Origin: an uncultured Cytophagaceae bacterium
Lineage (GTDB): Bacteria; Bacteroidota; Bacteroidia; Cytophagales; Spirosomataceae
Direction of reading: 5' to 3'
Length of the DNA stretch: 23,240 nt
Assembly: GCA_903837305.1 (NCBI GenBank)
Contig: CAILUB010000225.1
Span: forward strand, 1 to 23,240
The notes below the pieces were generated by a model, which was not told the DNA's origin, ran no database searches, and saw only the letters and a list, made by a program, of their open reading frames with translations. A program made the translations under genes and the position numbers. Each line of letters starts with the position of its first letter. Positions within the stretch are counted from its first letter, which is position 1. Below, piece by piece: positions 1 to 8,748 of the stretch.

Positions 1-47
1 CGATCACGTTCGTTTTATCTGAATAAGATATAAACCCTTAACCATAG

Positions 48-87
48 ACAGACCTGCTGAATGAATTTTTAGCAGGTCTGTTTATTT
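48..87 (+). terminator. Rho-independent terminator of an upstream gene
   Basis: An 11-bp perfect stem (ACAGACCTGCT at 48-58, its complement at 71-81) with a 12-nt loop is followed by a T-rich tail. It probably ends the transcript of a gene lying before the window. It sits just ahead of the first complete gene, so that gene either has a promoter in the few bases after the hairpin or is reached by read-through. Confidence 0.75.
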
Positions 88-94
88 AAAGAAA

Positions 95-337
95 ATGAAA
101 AGACCTGTTGCTATTTGGATTAATGTTGGATTTCGATTAACCGTTGCCTTCGCCTATTTTCTTTTAGGTATGTATGTGGCGTTTTTTTCGGAGTTTGATT
201 TAGGTACTAATTTTGGTGTACCTACCATTGTTTTGTTTGGATTACTATTTATGGTCTATGGCTTGTTTCGGATTTGGAGAGCCTATACCTATTATAACGC
301 TACCGATGAAGATGATGAAGAATACCAGAAATATTAG
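95..337 (+). CDS. Small two-helix inner-membrane protein, unknown function
   Basis: This 80-residue protein has two hydrophobic segments (about residues 6-31 and 40-63) and a short acidic tail (DEDDEEYQ) that should face the cytoplasm. I recognise no enzymatic motif. Its 3' end overlaps the start region of the downstream substrate-binding lipoprotein, so the two are very probably translationally coupled. In Bacteroidota, small proteins of this kind sit between ExbB/ExbD-type biopolymer transport genes and a PstS-like protein plus a TPR protein (recalled from known gene orders, not seen here because the window starts at this gene). A role in that energised envelope cluster is inference. Confidence 0.7.
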   Translation: MKRPVAIWINVGFRLTVAFAYFLLGMYVAFFSEFDLGTNFGVPTIVLFGLLFMVYGLFRIWRAYTYYNATDEDDEEYQKY

Positions 338-1217
338 TTTAGCTCTACTAATCGGGCTAATTTTTTTGCAGTGCTCTACCGATAAAAAGGAGACACCTAA
401 GGATTCAGCCACAGTTGGGGAAATTACTCTCGGGGTAGATGAGTCTTTTGAGCCTTTGATGAAGGCTGAGAAGACGGCATTCGAGGAGCAGTATAAATAC
501 GCTAAAATCAAGTATAAGTTTAGTCCTGAGAATGAAGTTATCGCAGATATGCTGAATGACAAGATTCGTGGAGTGGTGGTTACACGTGATTTGACGGCCA
601 AAGAAAAAGAAATTTTTACGCGTAAGTCGGTTACCTACCGAAGCTTTAATATCGCAGCGGATGGCATCGCTCTTTTAGCTAATAAGTCTAATACGGATAC
701 ATTAATTACCTTAGCTGATTTAAGGGATTTAATGGTAGGGGCTTCATCCAAATATACGCTTGTAGTAGACAAAGCGAATTCAAGTAATTTAAAATTTTTA
801 TTAGACAAATTAAAGATTTCGAGTTCGGAGAAATTACATGTTGTGGCCGCTGGGTCTAACCCAGAAGTCATTAAACAGGTGAAAAGTGATCCGCGATCGA
901 TAGGTATTGTAGGATCTAATTGGATTAGTGATGGGGATAATCCCGCCTCGCTTGGATTTATTAGATCCGTGCATGTGATGTCTGTAGCTGAAGGTAAGGG
1001 GATGCCTTATACTCAGCCTTTTGGCTATAATTTGGCCTTAAAAAAGTACCCTTTACGTCGTGAAATCAAATATATTTTGAAAGAAGCACATCAAGGCTTA
1101 GGAACTGGCTTCTTAAATTATGTATCTGGAGATTTGGGACAACTTATTGTATTAAAGGCGGGATTAATTCCTTTGACCCGACCTATCACGATTCGTACCT
1201 ATCAAATCAATCAATAG
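315..1217 (+). CDS. PstS-like substrate-binding lipoprotein
   Basis: The 300-residue product begins with a lipoprotein signal (MKNTRN, a hydrophobic stretch, then LIFLQC), putting the lipidated Cys at residue 20. The rest reads like a phosphate-type periplasmic binding protein: a beta-rich start (GEITLGVDESFEPL), a VVTRDL segment and an ADGIALLAN segment typical of PstS/SBP folds. ATGs at 306, 312 and 315 are all possible; 315 gives the best lipoprotein signal and overlaps the upstream gene by 23 bases. No ABC permease or ATPase genes follow; an exported TPR protein does. A role in phosphate import is therefore doubtful, and a signalling or structural part in an ExbBD/TonB-type cluster is equally possible. 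Confidence 0.8.
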   Translation: MKNTRNISLALLIGLIFLQCSTDKKETPKDSATVGEITLGVDESFEPLMKAEKTAFEEQYKYAKIKYKFSPENEVIADMLNDKIRGVVVTRDLTAKEKEIFTRKSVTYRSFNIAADGIALLANKSNTDTLITLADLRDLMVGASSKYTLVVDKANSSNLKFLLDKLKISSSEKLHVVAAGSNPEVIKQVKSDPRSIGIVGSNWISDGDNPASLGFIRSVHVMSVAEGKGMPYTQPFGYNLALKKYPLRREIKYILKEAHQGLGTGFLNYVSGDLGQLIVLKAGLIPLTRPITIRTYQINQ

Positions 1218-1366
1218 TTTATTTTTATTTTGTGTAAAGTAGGGAAAATAGAAGATTGTTTTTATTTTTGTTGTTCTTACGAATTTAAAGTTAAGTGTAT
1301 AAAATTGGACATTTCGGTGTTCGAGGCCTAGGAAATTTTTTGAAAGCTATTAATTAAAATAACAAA

Positions 1367-3061
1367 ATGAAGAAAATGAAATCGTGGATATTGGCAGTCA
1401 GTTTATTGATCACCAATTTGGCAATGGGACAAACTATCGCAGACGGATTACACTTAATCGATCGCGATCAGCCTACTAGAGCTAAACAAGTTTTTGAAGG
1501 TTTAGTGACGGCTTCTCCAACTGGGGAAAACTATTATTATTTAGGTTACTACCATTTATCTCGTAGAGATTGGGCAGGAGCTGAAGATGCTTTCAAGAAA
1601 GGCTTGGTAGCAGATCCTAAAAACTATTTGAATCAAGTAGGTTTAGCATCGATTAAAGTAGGCCAAAATAAGGTAAATGAAGCGAAAGTAGATTTTGACC
1701 GTATTTTGACTGAAACGAAATATAAGAATGGAGATGTTCTTCACCGTATCGCTGAGGCGTATTCCATGTTCTATAAATTAGGGCGCGATCCAGAATTCAA
1801 TGCGAATAACAACGACCCTGCTGAGGCTATTCGTTTAATCGACTTGATGTTAGAGAAAACGAAGAAGGGTCCGAATGCAGAACAGATGATCGTTCGTGGT
1901 GATGCCTTCCTGATTAAAAATGATGGTGGCAACGCGGTTTCTTCCTATGAGCAAGCTTTATTACAAGATCCTAGAAACGTGAAAGCCAAGGTGAAAATCG
2001 GTACCGTGTTTTTACGTGGTAAAAACTACCGTGAGACACAAACTCGTTATAAAGAGGCGATTGACTTGGATTCAAACTTTGCGCCAGCACACAAGCGTTA
2101 TGGGGAGTATTTAATCGTAGGTAGCCAATATAAAAATGCTTCTCGCTATTTCAGAAAGTATCTAGAGAAAGCAGAAGCTACTCCTGAAGTTACTTTAGAA
2201 ACAGCTAAATTATTGTTCTTATCTCAAGATTATGAAGGGGCGATGAAATACACGGATGAGGCAGATAAGAAAGGAGTGAAAGACAATGATATTTACCGTA
2301 TGCGTGGTTATTCTCATGTTGAAATGAAGAACTACCAACAAGGGATTGATAACTTGGAAGGTATGGTTCGTTCTGGTGTGAAGCCATATTATATGGATGA
2401 TCTGTATTTTGGAAAAGGATATCAGGGTCTAGGGAAAGATTCTATTGCGTTAAATTATTTAGAGCGTGCTGCACCTCTTGACACTAATAATAACGTATAT
2501 AATATCATACATGATATTCGCTACAAACAAAAGCGTTATAATGATGCTGCTTCTGCTGCATTGAAGGGTATTGAGTGGAAACAAAAGAAAAACCAAACAG
2601 TAGGATCCGGAGATTACTTCAAAGCTGCGATGGATTATTACTTTGTTGCTGCATTTACACCTAAAGCGGATACCTTGAATCGCCCATTAATAGCGATGAA
2701 GTCTGATACTTTGTTTGCAAAGGCGATCTCTGTGAATGACAAATGGCCTCCATTCTATTTGAATCGTGCACGTGCTAATAACTTAATTGATTATACAGGT
2801 ACGAAGTGGTTAGGAGTTCCTTATTATGAGAAATTCTTAGAAACGGTAACTAAATTAAAAGAAGAAAAATCAACTGCTTTTAAAGAAGATAAAAATCAAT
2901 TATTTGAAGCTTATAAATTCTTAGGGGGATATCACTTAACGGTGACGAAAGATGATGCTAAAGTGAGAGACTATTTCACCAAAGCTCAGGAGATAAAAGC
3001 GGATGACAAAGATGTCAACGATTATTTGAATCCTGCACCAGCAGCGGCTCCTAAAAAATAA
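1367..3061 (+). CDS. Exported tetratricopeptide-repeat (TPR) protein
   Basis: This 564-residue protein starts with a signal peptide (charged MKKMK, a hydrophobic core, cleavage near LAMG-Q at about 21). Most of the mature part consists of helical TPR-type repeats, for example residues about 52-85 (YYYLGYYHLSRRDWAGAEDAF, then KKGL.ADPKN) and the run from about 190 to 275 (A..SYEQAL..DP, Y.EAIDLDSNFAPAH, Y.NASRYFRKYLEKA). The C-terminus is Ala/Pro rich. TPR arrays are protein-binding scaffolds, here in the periplasm. It lies 149 bases after the PstS-like gene and ends at a strong terminator, so it is probably the last gene of the cluster. The exact partner is unknown. Confidence 0.85.
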   Translation: MKKMKSWILAVSLLITNLAMGQTIADGLHLIDRDQPTRAKQVFEGLVTASPTGENYYYLGYYHLSRRDWAGAEDAFKKGLVADPKNYLNQVGLASIKVGQNKVNEAKVDFDRILTETKYKNGDVLHRIAEAYSMFYKLGRDPEFNANNNDPAEAIRLIDLMLEKTKKGPNAEQMIVRGDAFLIKNDGGNAVSSYEQALLQDPRNVKAKVKIGTVFLRGKNYRETQTRYKEAIDLDSNFAPAHKRYGEYLIVGSQYKNASRYFRKYLEKAEATPEVTLETAKLLFLSQDYEGAMKYTDEADKKGVKDNDIYRMRGYSHVEMKNYQQGIDNLEGMVRSGVKPYYMDDLYFGKGYQGLGKDSIALNYLERAAPLDTNNNVYNIIHDIRYKQKRYNDAASAALKGIEWKQKKNQTVGSGDYFKAAMDYYFVAAFTPKADTLNRPLIAMKSDTLFAKAISVNDKWPPFYLNRARANNLIDYTGTKWLGVPYYEKFLETVTKLKEEKSTAFKEDKNQLFEAYKFLGGYHLTVTKDDAKVRDYFTKAQEIKADDKDVNDYLNPAPAAAPKK

Positions 3062-3078
3062 GTAAAGATTAATCATCG

Positions 3079-3108
3079 GAAAAAGCTGCTCATTGGGCGG
3101 CTTTTTTC
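3079..3108 (+). terminator. Rho-independent terminator after the TPR gene
   Basis: The stem AAAAGCTGC (3081-3089) pairs with GCGGCTTTT (from 3097) with one G-U pair, followed by a T run to 3107. It lies 20 bases after the TPR stop codon and ends about 17 bases before the next ATG. Confidence 0.8.
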
Positions 3109-3123
3109 ATTTACGCAAACAGT

Positions 3124-3897
3124 ATGTCATACGCAATCATTACCGGAGGAAGTAAAGGGATAGGCAAAGAAATTGCCTTGCAATTAGCAGAAAGAGGGTA
3201 TAACCTGTTATTAGTAGCTCGCAATTCGTATGAGCTTCAGCAGGTAAAAGAGGAGATTCAGAAGAAGTATTCTCTAGAGGTGGATTACCTAGTGGCAGAC
3301 TTAGCGGATCCTACTGCTGTCAATACGCTCTATGAATGGGTGTTAGCGAAGCAGATTGATCTACGCATTTTGGTGAATAATGCAGGCTATGGTTTAGTGG
3401 GTGAATTTGAAAAATATTCGTTTGAGGAAACCCAAAAAATGATGCAAGTTAACATGAATGCTTTGGTGGAATCGTGTTACCGTTTCTATCCAATGCTTTC
3501 AGGAAAAGGCCAAGCTTACGTATTAAATATTGCGAGCTCGACAGCCTATCAGGCGATTCCTTTAATGAGTGTTTACGCAGCCTCTAAAGTATTCGTCTTG
3601 AACTTCTCCCGTGGCTTGTTTCACGAATGGAAAGCTAAAGGAATTACCGTTACAGCCGTCAGCCCTGGTGCCACTACTACGAATTTTAATGACCGAGCGA
3701 ACTTGCCTGTAAAAGCTAGCAAGGCAGCTGAAAAAGTAACGATGACTCCGGCTGTGGTGGCCAAGTTAGCGGTGGATGGCATGTTTGCGAAAAAGCAAGA
3801 AGTCATTACCGGCTTAGTTAATAAATTAGGTGCTTTCTTAGCCTGGTTAGCTCCGAAAGCCCTTTCAGAAAAAATAGCTAAAGGAATTTACGAATAG
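3124..3897 (+). CDS. Short-chain dehydrogenase/reductase (classical SDR)
   Basis: The 257-residue protein has all classical SDR signatures: the dinucleotide-binding TGGSKGIG at 7-14 (TGxxxGxG), a VARN segment at 31-34 consistent with NADP(H) preference, NNAG at 85-88, catalytic Ser at 138/139, YAASK with Tyr151 and Lys155, and PGATTT after residue 180. Length is typical of the family. It should be a cytosolic NAD(P)H oxidoreductase for a hydroxyl/carbonyl substrate that cannot be named from sequence. Its ATG follows a terminator closely, leaving little room for a separate promoter. Its last 20 coding bases overlap the 3' end of the convergent gene. Confidence 0.92.
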   Translation: MSYAIITGGSKGIGKEIALQLAERGYNLLLVARNSYELQQVKEEIQKKYSLEVDYLVADLADPTAVNTLYEWVLAKQIDLRILVNNAGYGLVGEFEKYSFEETQKMMQVNMNALVESCYRFYPMLSGKGQAYVLNIASSTAYQAIPLMSVYAASKVFVLNFSRGLFHEWKAKGITVTAVSPGATTTNFNDRANLPVKASKAAEKVTMTPAVVAKLAVDGMFAKKQEVITGLVNKLGAFLAWLAPKALSEKIAKGIYE

Positions 3898-6064
3898 TCT
3901 TTTCTTGGCTAATTCCATCAGAGATTAGCTTTAATATATAAGTTCCAGTAGGGAAACGGGATATATCCCAATTCAATATCCTACTGGAATTTTTTATTTC
4001 AGTAGCATCTAACATTTCCCCTTTTAGATCGAAAAGATATAGCATCGCATTTTCTGTATCATACGCTATTTCAATGGTAAGCATACGGTTAGTTGGATTC
4101 GGGTAGGCGGTAAATTCGTAAACAGCAGGCCTTTCTACCAAATAGACATTAGAGTAGGGAGAATAGCAGGCAAGATTCTTATGCATCCATTTAGCTCGAA
4201 CATAGAATTCTCGCCCTTCTGTGATCTTTCGAAAACTCAAACTGTCAGTGGATCTAGTTTTGTCAATAAGCCATTCCGATATGCCTATTGAATGTGCCTT
4301 GATAAAAAAGGCCCCCATTTTTTCTAGTCTGGGGGTAGGAGGATTAGGCCTTCTTTCAAGAGTTATGATATCTGAACGATAAAAACAGCCATTTTCTTCT
4401 AAGACGTTTTGATACTCTCCTGAAGGTAATAGCCCTGTAATGGTCTTATCTTGAGAGTACAAGTGGTGATCCTTCTCCCAGCCAACAAAACGTACATTGG
4501 AATCAATTGTGAGGCTAAGAAATGCGCTATCCGCTTCGCAAATGTGGCTAGTAAATGATTTATCAACAACCGAACTAGGTTGCTTTAAAATCGGTAGATT
4601 CAACTGAATGGTGTCCGTCTGGCCATCATTGCAGAAGAAGGTATAATTTCCCCCAGATAAGATGAAATCTGCTAGAGGGGATTCGTAGCGTTTGGACGCA
4701 TTTAATCCAGAGGTTTTCAGCGGGCAGCCATCGATTCGAATGCGGTAGTTATTCATCAGGCAATTTGTTTCAGTGCGTGCGGTTAGATGGTGAATGATCG
4801 GCCCATTTCGTACATAATTTACCAGAGTCGTATCTTTTATATAGCAGCCTAGCGAATCTGTAACGGTTCTATATAGGAATCCATTGGAGCTATAAGGGCC
4901 TAAAAGACTTTTGGCTGTAGAGGTGTAAGAGATTTTATAGGGTGGCGTTCCATTAAAGGTTTGGGCTTCAGGTAGAATGATCGTTCTTTCACCCGTTAAC
5001 GAAATAGCTAAAAGGGGTAGGAGTTTCACACGTGGTTTGATGCGAAAGATAACGGGTGTGCGGTCGCTCTCGCAGTCGTTGATTTTGACGGAAGCGAATC
5101 GAACTAGAATAGAATCTTTTGCGCTAGTATTATGAATCGCTTTCATGACTAATGCTGTGGCCGTACTCAAGTTCGATTTAGTTAACTCTGATTCATACCA
5201 GATATTGTCTAGCCCCCCACTGGCTTGCAATGTGATGGTGACATCTGAGCAAAAGTAAGTAGCTGAGGTGTTGATGGGTGGGGATGGAATAGTGAATAGG
5301 ATTGTTTTTACCCCTGTAGACAAGGGTCCTTCGCAACCTGATTTGACACAGGATGCGCGAAAAATTGAACTATCGGATGCCACGAGTGGCAAACGACTAC
5401 CTTCGCCCAGCTTTGCCCCAGAGGCATTATACCAATATGTTAATGATGGAGAACAGCCGGTGGCGTTTAGAGAGAAGGGTAGGCCTGTGCAGGCTGTGAC
5501 GATTTTAAGAACATGCGAGGGAGCCAGGGGTAAGGTTCTTACATTTAAACTAACTTCATTCGAAGCAAGGACACAAGTTCCAGTAGGATAGGTGGTGTGT
5601 CGTACAAATGCCTTTAGCTTAGCCCCATGAAGCAAGGGTTGAGCGATAATTGAATCCACTGGTAAGCCATTGAGTGTCCAGAAATACAAAGGGGAAAGGG
5701 GGACAAGCGCCTTTTCGCAAACGCTTATACTTGAGATGATGGGTGCTTTTCTAAGCACCAAAAGCACAGAATCAGAATAGCTAATACACTTATCTAACGT
5801 TATTTTTAAACGATAATAGGTTCCTGTGGGGTGTGTAGATCCCCCCGAAAGAAAGGAATAGCGTTTAGAACGCGCATTTGTGATGCTTGTATACTTCGTA
5901 TCTGTGGGTCTACGCTTTTCCCATTGAAAGGTGCTACCTGAACTGGCAACAGTGAGTCGAATGGAATCTCCTTCGCAGCTAATTTGAGAAAGGGGTTGTG
6001 TGCTGATGGTCGCACATTGGGCGATGGAAAGGAAACTAGATAAAAGGAAAAAGAGCGTTTTCAT
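3878..6064 (-). CDS. Large T9SS-secreted cell-surface protein with Ig-like modules
   Basis: Starting at the ATG at 6064, the product is 728 residues with a clear signal peptide (MKTLFFLLSSFLSIAQC). The open frame extends upstream to 6184, but that stretch crosses a terminator hairpin and would bury the signal peptide, so it is rejected. The body carries recurring beta-sandwich-like modules that open with a C-x-x-D-S-x-x-L pattern (e.g. SCEGDSIRL near residue 30, ICEADSAFLSL later), reminiscent of Ig-like/PKD surface domains. The last 80 residues (649-728) are a type A T9SS sorting domain: YPNPTNRMLTIE, LFDLKG, then DISRFPTGTYILKL and a basic end KTIRKFL. It is expected to cross the outer membrane through the type IX system and stay on the surface or be released. 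Adhesion is a guess; no catalytic motif is visible. Confidence 0.87.
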   Translation of the reverse strand: MKTLFFLLSSFLSIAQCATISTQPLSQISCEGDSIRLTVASSGSTFQWEKRRPTDTKYTSITNARSKRYSFLSGGSTHPTGTYYRLKITLDKCISYSDSVLLVLRKAPIISSISVCEKALVPLSPLYFWTLNGLPVDSIIAQPLLHGAKLKAFVRHTTYPTGTCVLASNEVSLNVRTLPLAPSHVLKIVTACTGLPFSLNATGCSPSLTYWYNASGAKLGEGSRLPLVASDSSIFRASCVKSGCEGPLSTGVKTILFTIPSPPINTSATYFCSDVTITLQASGGLDNIWYESELTKSNLSTATALVMKAIHNTSAKDSILVRFASVKINDCESDRTPVIFRIKPRVKLLPLLAISLTGERTIILPEAQTFNGTPPYKISYTSTAKSLLGPYSSNGFLYRTVTDSLGCYIKDTTLVNYVRNGPIIHHLTARTETNCLMNNYRIRIDGCPLKTSGLNASKRYESPLADFILSGGNYTFFCNDGQTDTIQLNLPILKQPSSVVDKSFTSHICEADSAFLSLTIDSNVRFVGWEKDHHLYSQDKTITGLLPSGEYQNVLEENGCFYRSDIITLERRPNPPTPRLEKMGAFFIKAHSIGISEWLIDKTRSTDSLSFRKITEGREFYVRAKWMHKNLACYSPYSNVYLVERPAVYEFTAYPNPTNRMLTIEIAYDTENAMLYLFDLKGEMLDATEIKNSSRILNWDISRFPTGTYILKLISDGISQEKTIRKFL

Positions 6065-6132
6065 GGCTCGAAATAGAGCAGAAAAAGAGGGCAAAACAAG
6101 CCGGAGAAAATCAATATCAGGAAACCGATAAA

Positions 6133-6175
6133 TAAAAATCGCAAACCACTCACAAGGAGCGATTTGCGATTTTAT
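6133..6175 (-). terminator. Rho-independent terminator of the nuoL-nuoM-TIM-barrel unit
   Basis: An 11-bp perfect inverted repeat (AAAATCGCAAA at 6135-6145, complement at 6163-6173) has a 17-nt loop; read leftward it ends in a T-rich tail. It lies right after the stop of the leftward TIM-barrel gene and before the true ATG of the T9SS gene, separating the two transcripts. Confidence 0.78.
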
Positions 6176-6191
6176 CAAGAACAAGATATTC

Positions 6192-7076
6192 TTAGATATC
6201 GCAGATTTTCACTGCTTGCTCTAGGGATGCCATTTTGTCTTTGCGGGCTGGAACAAATTCTTGTCCAATGTAGCCCTTGTAGCCAGTATCGTAGATCGCT
6301 CGAACGATAGAGGCGTATTGTAATTCTTGTGTTTCGTCTATTTCGTTTCGACCAGGAACGCCGCCCGTATGGTAGTGGGAGATGTATGGATGATTTTTCT
6401 TGATAGTGGCAATTACGTCCCCTTCCATGATTTGCATGTGGTAGATATCGTAGAGTAATTTAAACTTATCAGAGCCTACCATCTCACAAAGTACAGCACC
6501 CCATTCGGTGTGATCTGCTTGGTAATCTTTATGATTTAGCTTGGAATTCAATAACTCCATTGAGATGGTAACATCGTGGCGCTCTGCCGTTTTCATAATG
6601 CGCTGAAGGCCTTTCTTGCAATTCATCAAACCTTGCTCATCACTCATTCCGTTCCTATTTCCTGAGAAGGTGATCAGGTTTTTAATGCCTGCCTTCGCTG
6701 CGCGTGGAATTAAATCCTCGTAGAAAGAAACTAGGGCATCGTGGTTAGCCACTTTATTGAAAAAATTGGTTAAGCCCATCCCATCCGGGTATTTACCCCA
6801 GCCAATCGCCGCTGTCATGTCGTGTTTTTTCAAAATGTCCCATTCTTCAGGACCTGTTAATTCGATAGACGTTAAGCCAATTTTTTTAGCATTAATGACT
6901 AATTCTTCAAAAGGGATATCTTGGTAACACCAGCGACAAGCGGAGTGATTTACCTTTCCTTTTAAGTCATGTCCTACCTGTTTGTCTGCTTCTGTGAAAC
7001 GATGGCCCATCATGCCAAGGCCAGCGAATCCTGCAGAGCTTTTCAGGATGTCTCTGCGGCTGAATTTGTTTTCCAT
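6192..7076 (-). CDS. Tat-exported TIM-barrel isomerase (hydroxypyruvate isomerase / sugar phosphate isomerase family)
   Basis: This 294-residue protein opens with a twin-arginine signal, FSRRDILKSSAGFAGLG (Arg7-Arg8), so it is folded in the cytoplasm and exported. The rest matches the xylose-isomerase-like TIM barrel of hydroxypyruvate isomerases. The metal/catalytic set is visible as Glu174 (SMELLNSK), Asp210 (LYDIYHMQI), His213, His236 (HYHTGG) and Glu273 (GQEF); Hyi of E. coli uses Glu/Asp/Gln/Glu at equivalent places (known for the family), so His236 replaces Gln. The start is 19 bases after nuoM, suggesting the same transcript. Bacteroidota carry many Tat-exported relatives of unknown substrate; oxidised-sugar metabolism in the periplasm is plausible but unproven. 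Confidence 0.85.
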   Translation of the reverse strand: MENKFSRRDILKSSAGFAGLGMMGHRFTEADKQVGHDLKGKVNHSACRWCYQDIPFEELVINAKKIGLTSIELTGPEEWDILKKHDMTAAIGWGKYPDGMGLTNFFNKVANHDALVSFYEDLIPRAAKAGIKNLITFSGNRNGMSDEQGLMNCKKGLQRIMKTAERHDVTISMELLNSKLNHKDYQADHTEWGAVLCEMVGSDKFKLLYDIYHMQIMEGDVIATIKKNHPYISHYHTGGVPGRNEIDETQELQYASIVRAIYDTGYKGYIGQEFVPARKDKMASLEQAVKICDI

Positions 7077-7095
7077 AGGTTTAAATTTAATAGGG

Positions 7096-8748
7096 TTATT
7101 TTAGCAATTCGGTGACGAATTTTTCGCTGAGCTCAAATAGCACGCCCGGATAAACGCCGAGCAATATACTGATAAATCCTAGACCAAAAAGGCTAAGTAA
7201 TTCTAATTTATTCAAATCGGGTAAAGACCATTCGGAATTTTTTAGGTAGGTTTTTCCCAAATAGATTTTTTGGAACGTCCATAATAGATAACCAGCGCCT
7301 AATAATAAGCCCAAAGCTCCGATAACGGCAATCCCTGGATGCACAAAAGGACTAGTGAAGGCGCCCATTAAGCTGAAGAATTCCCCGATAAATCCGGAGA
7401 ATCCGGGTAGGCCTAAAGAGGCAAAAATGGCAATACCTGAGATAACCGTGAAGCGTGGCATCAAGGTTACTAAGCCAGAATAGGAATCGATATCGCGGTT
7501 GCCCGTGCGGGAATACAACACGCCTACGATTAAAAACAACAAGGCAGATAAAACTCCGTGGGAGATGGTTTGGAAGATGGCACCTTGCCATCCCTCTGCC
7601 GTAAAGGCTGCAATCCCAAGTAGAACAAAACCCATGTGGGATACGGACGAATAAGCTACTAATTTCTTTAAATCCTTCATCGCTAAGGCGTTATAAGCGC
7701 CATAAATGATGGATAGGGCACCTAATCCGGCTAAAATGTTAGCTGCCATTAAGGCTTCTATTTGGAAGAAAGGAATGGTAATTCGCAGCCAACCGTAGGC
7801 TCCTATTTTTAATAATACTCCGGCTAATAAGACAGAGATAGGGGTTGGTGCTTCCACGTGCGCATCGGGTAGCCAGGTGTGCAAAGGAACCATCGGTAAT
7901 TTGATCGCGAATCCGATGAATAATAGCCAAAATCCCCACTCCCGAGCGCTCATTCCAGCTAATTGCCAGCCGGAACTGATGTGAAGAATGCTGGTGATTT
8001 GGCAATTTTTAAAATCCGCTAAAGCTTGCATATCGAAGCTGTGAACTAAAGAGGACGTCGCTAACTCTTGTGAAGAAATCAATTGCTGTACCGTTTTCAA
8101 TGCCTCTACATTGAAGTCTTGTTCCGGTCGAATTAAGCCATTCAATAAAGCGGTTTCGTACGGATCCACGTAGGCAACGCCCATCCCCAACATCACGATT
8201 AGGATTAAAAGGGATCCTACTAGCGTGTAAAGAAAGAATTTTAAAGAGGCATAGTTTCTGCGCGGTCCACCCCAGATACCGATCAGGAAATACATCGGTA
8301 GTAACATGAATTCAAAGAAGACGTAGAAGAGGAAGAGGTCTTTGGCCATAAAACAACCCATGATTGAGGCATTCAGTAGCAAGACCAAGGCATAATAGCC
8401 GCCTACTTTTTCCTTTATTTCAGTCGAGTTCCAAAGCGCCACCCAGGTAATCAACCCCGTTAAAAGAATCAGGGAAATGCTTAATCCATCGATTCCGAGG
8501 GTATATTTCGACATAAATTGTCCCATTGACCCGAGAGAAATCGAGAACCAATGATGCGTTTCGTTGAATTGAAATAAGCCGGATATTTTGTCGAATGCGC
8601 TGTAGATATAGCCCAAAAGCGCTAATTGTAGCGTCGAAAGACCGATGGCGATGTTTCTCGCTTGCTCCTTTAATTGACCTAGTCCAAGCACCAAAGCACC
8701 AAGCAGGGGCAATCCAATCAAGAGCGATAATAGGGGTAAATTCGTCAT
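7096..8748 (-). CDS. nuoM: NADH-quinone oxidoreductase subunit M (complex I)
   Basis: The 550-residue polytopic membrane protein is an antiporter-like proton-pumping subunit of complex I. Key residues are present: Glu146 in FYVFFEFMLLPMYFLIGIWGG, Lys283 in FAIKLPMVPLHTWLPDAH, Lys314 in LLKIGAYG, and Glu in the late GFIGEFF motif. Relative to E. coli NuoM (Glu144, Lys234, Lys265) the stretch between the first Glu and first Lys is about 47 residues longer, giving a polar insert around residues 195-262. The ATG overlaps the nuoL stop by 4 bases (ATGA type). It works with NuoL in proton translocation coupled to NADH oxidation. No nuoN follows. Confidence 0.95.
   Translation of the reverse strand: MTNLPLLSLLIGLPLLGALVLGLGQLKEQARNIAIGLSTLQLALLGYIYSAFDKISGLFQFNETHHWFSISLGSMGQFMSKYTLGIDGLSISLILLTGLITWVALWNSTEIKEKVGGYYALVLLLNASIMGCFMAKDLFLFYVFFEFMLLPMYFLIGIWGGPRRNYASLKFFLYTLVGSLLILIVMLGMGVAYVDPYETALLNGLIRPEQDFNVEALKTVQQLISSQELATSSLVHSFDMQALADFKNCQITSILHISSGWQLAGMSAREWGFWLLFIGFAIKLPMVPLHTWLPDAHVEAPTPISVLLAGVLLKIGAYGWLRITIPFFQIEALMAANILAGLGALSIIYGAYNALAMKDLKKLVAYSSVSHMGFVLLGIAAFTAEGWQGAIFQTISHGVLSALLFLIVGVLYSRTGNRDIDSYSGLVTLMPRFTVISGIAIFASLGLPGFSGFIGEFFSLMGAFTSPFVHPGIAVIGALGLLLGAGYLLWTFQKIYLGKTYLKNSEWSLPDLNKLELLSLFGLGFISILLGVYPGVLFELSEKFVTELLK

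Noticed and set aside
5268..5591. 107-codon rightward ORF inside the T9SS gene
   Set aside because: It lies antisense to a well-supported coding region, has no start context and no family resemblance.
6065..6184. 40-residue N-terminal extension of the T9SS protein
   Set aside because: It crosses the terminator hairpin at 6135-6173 and would precede a clean signal peptide.
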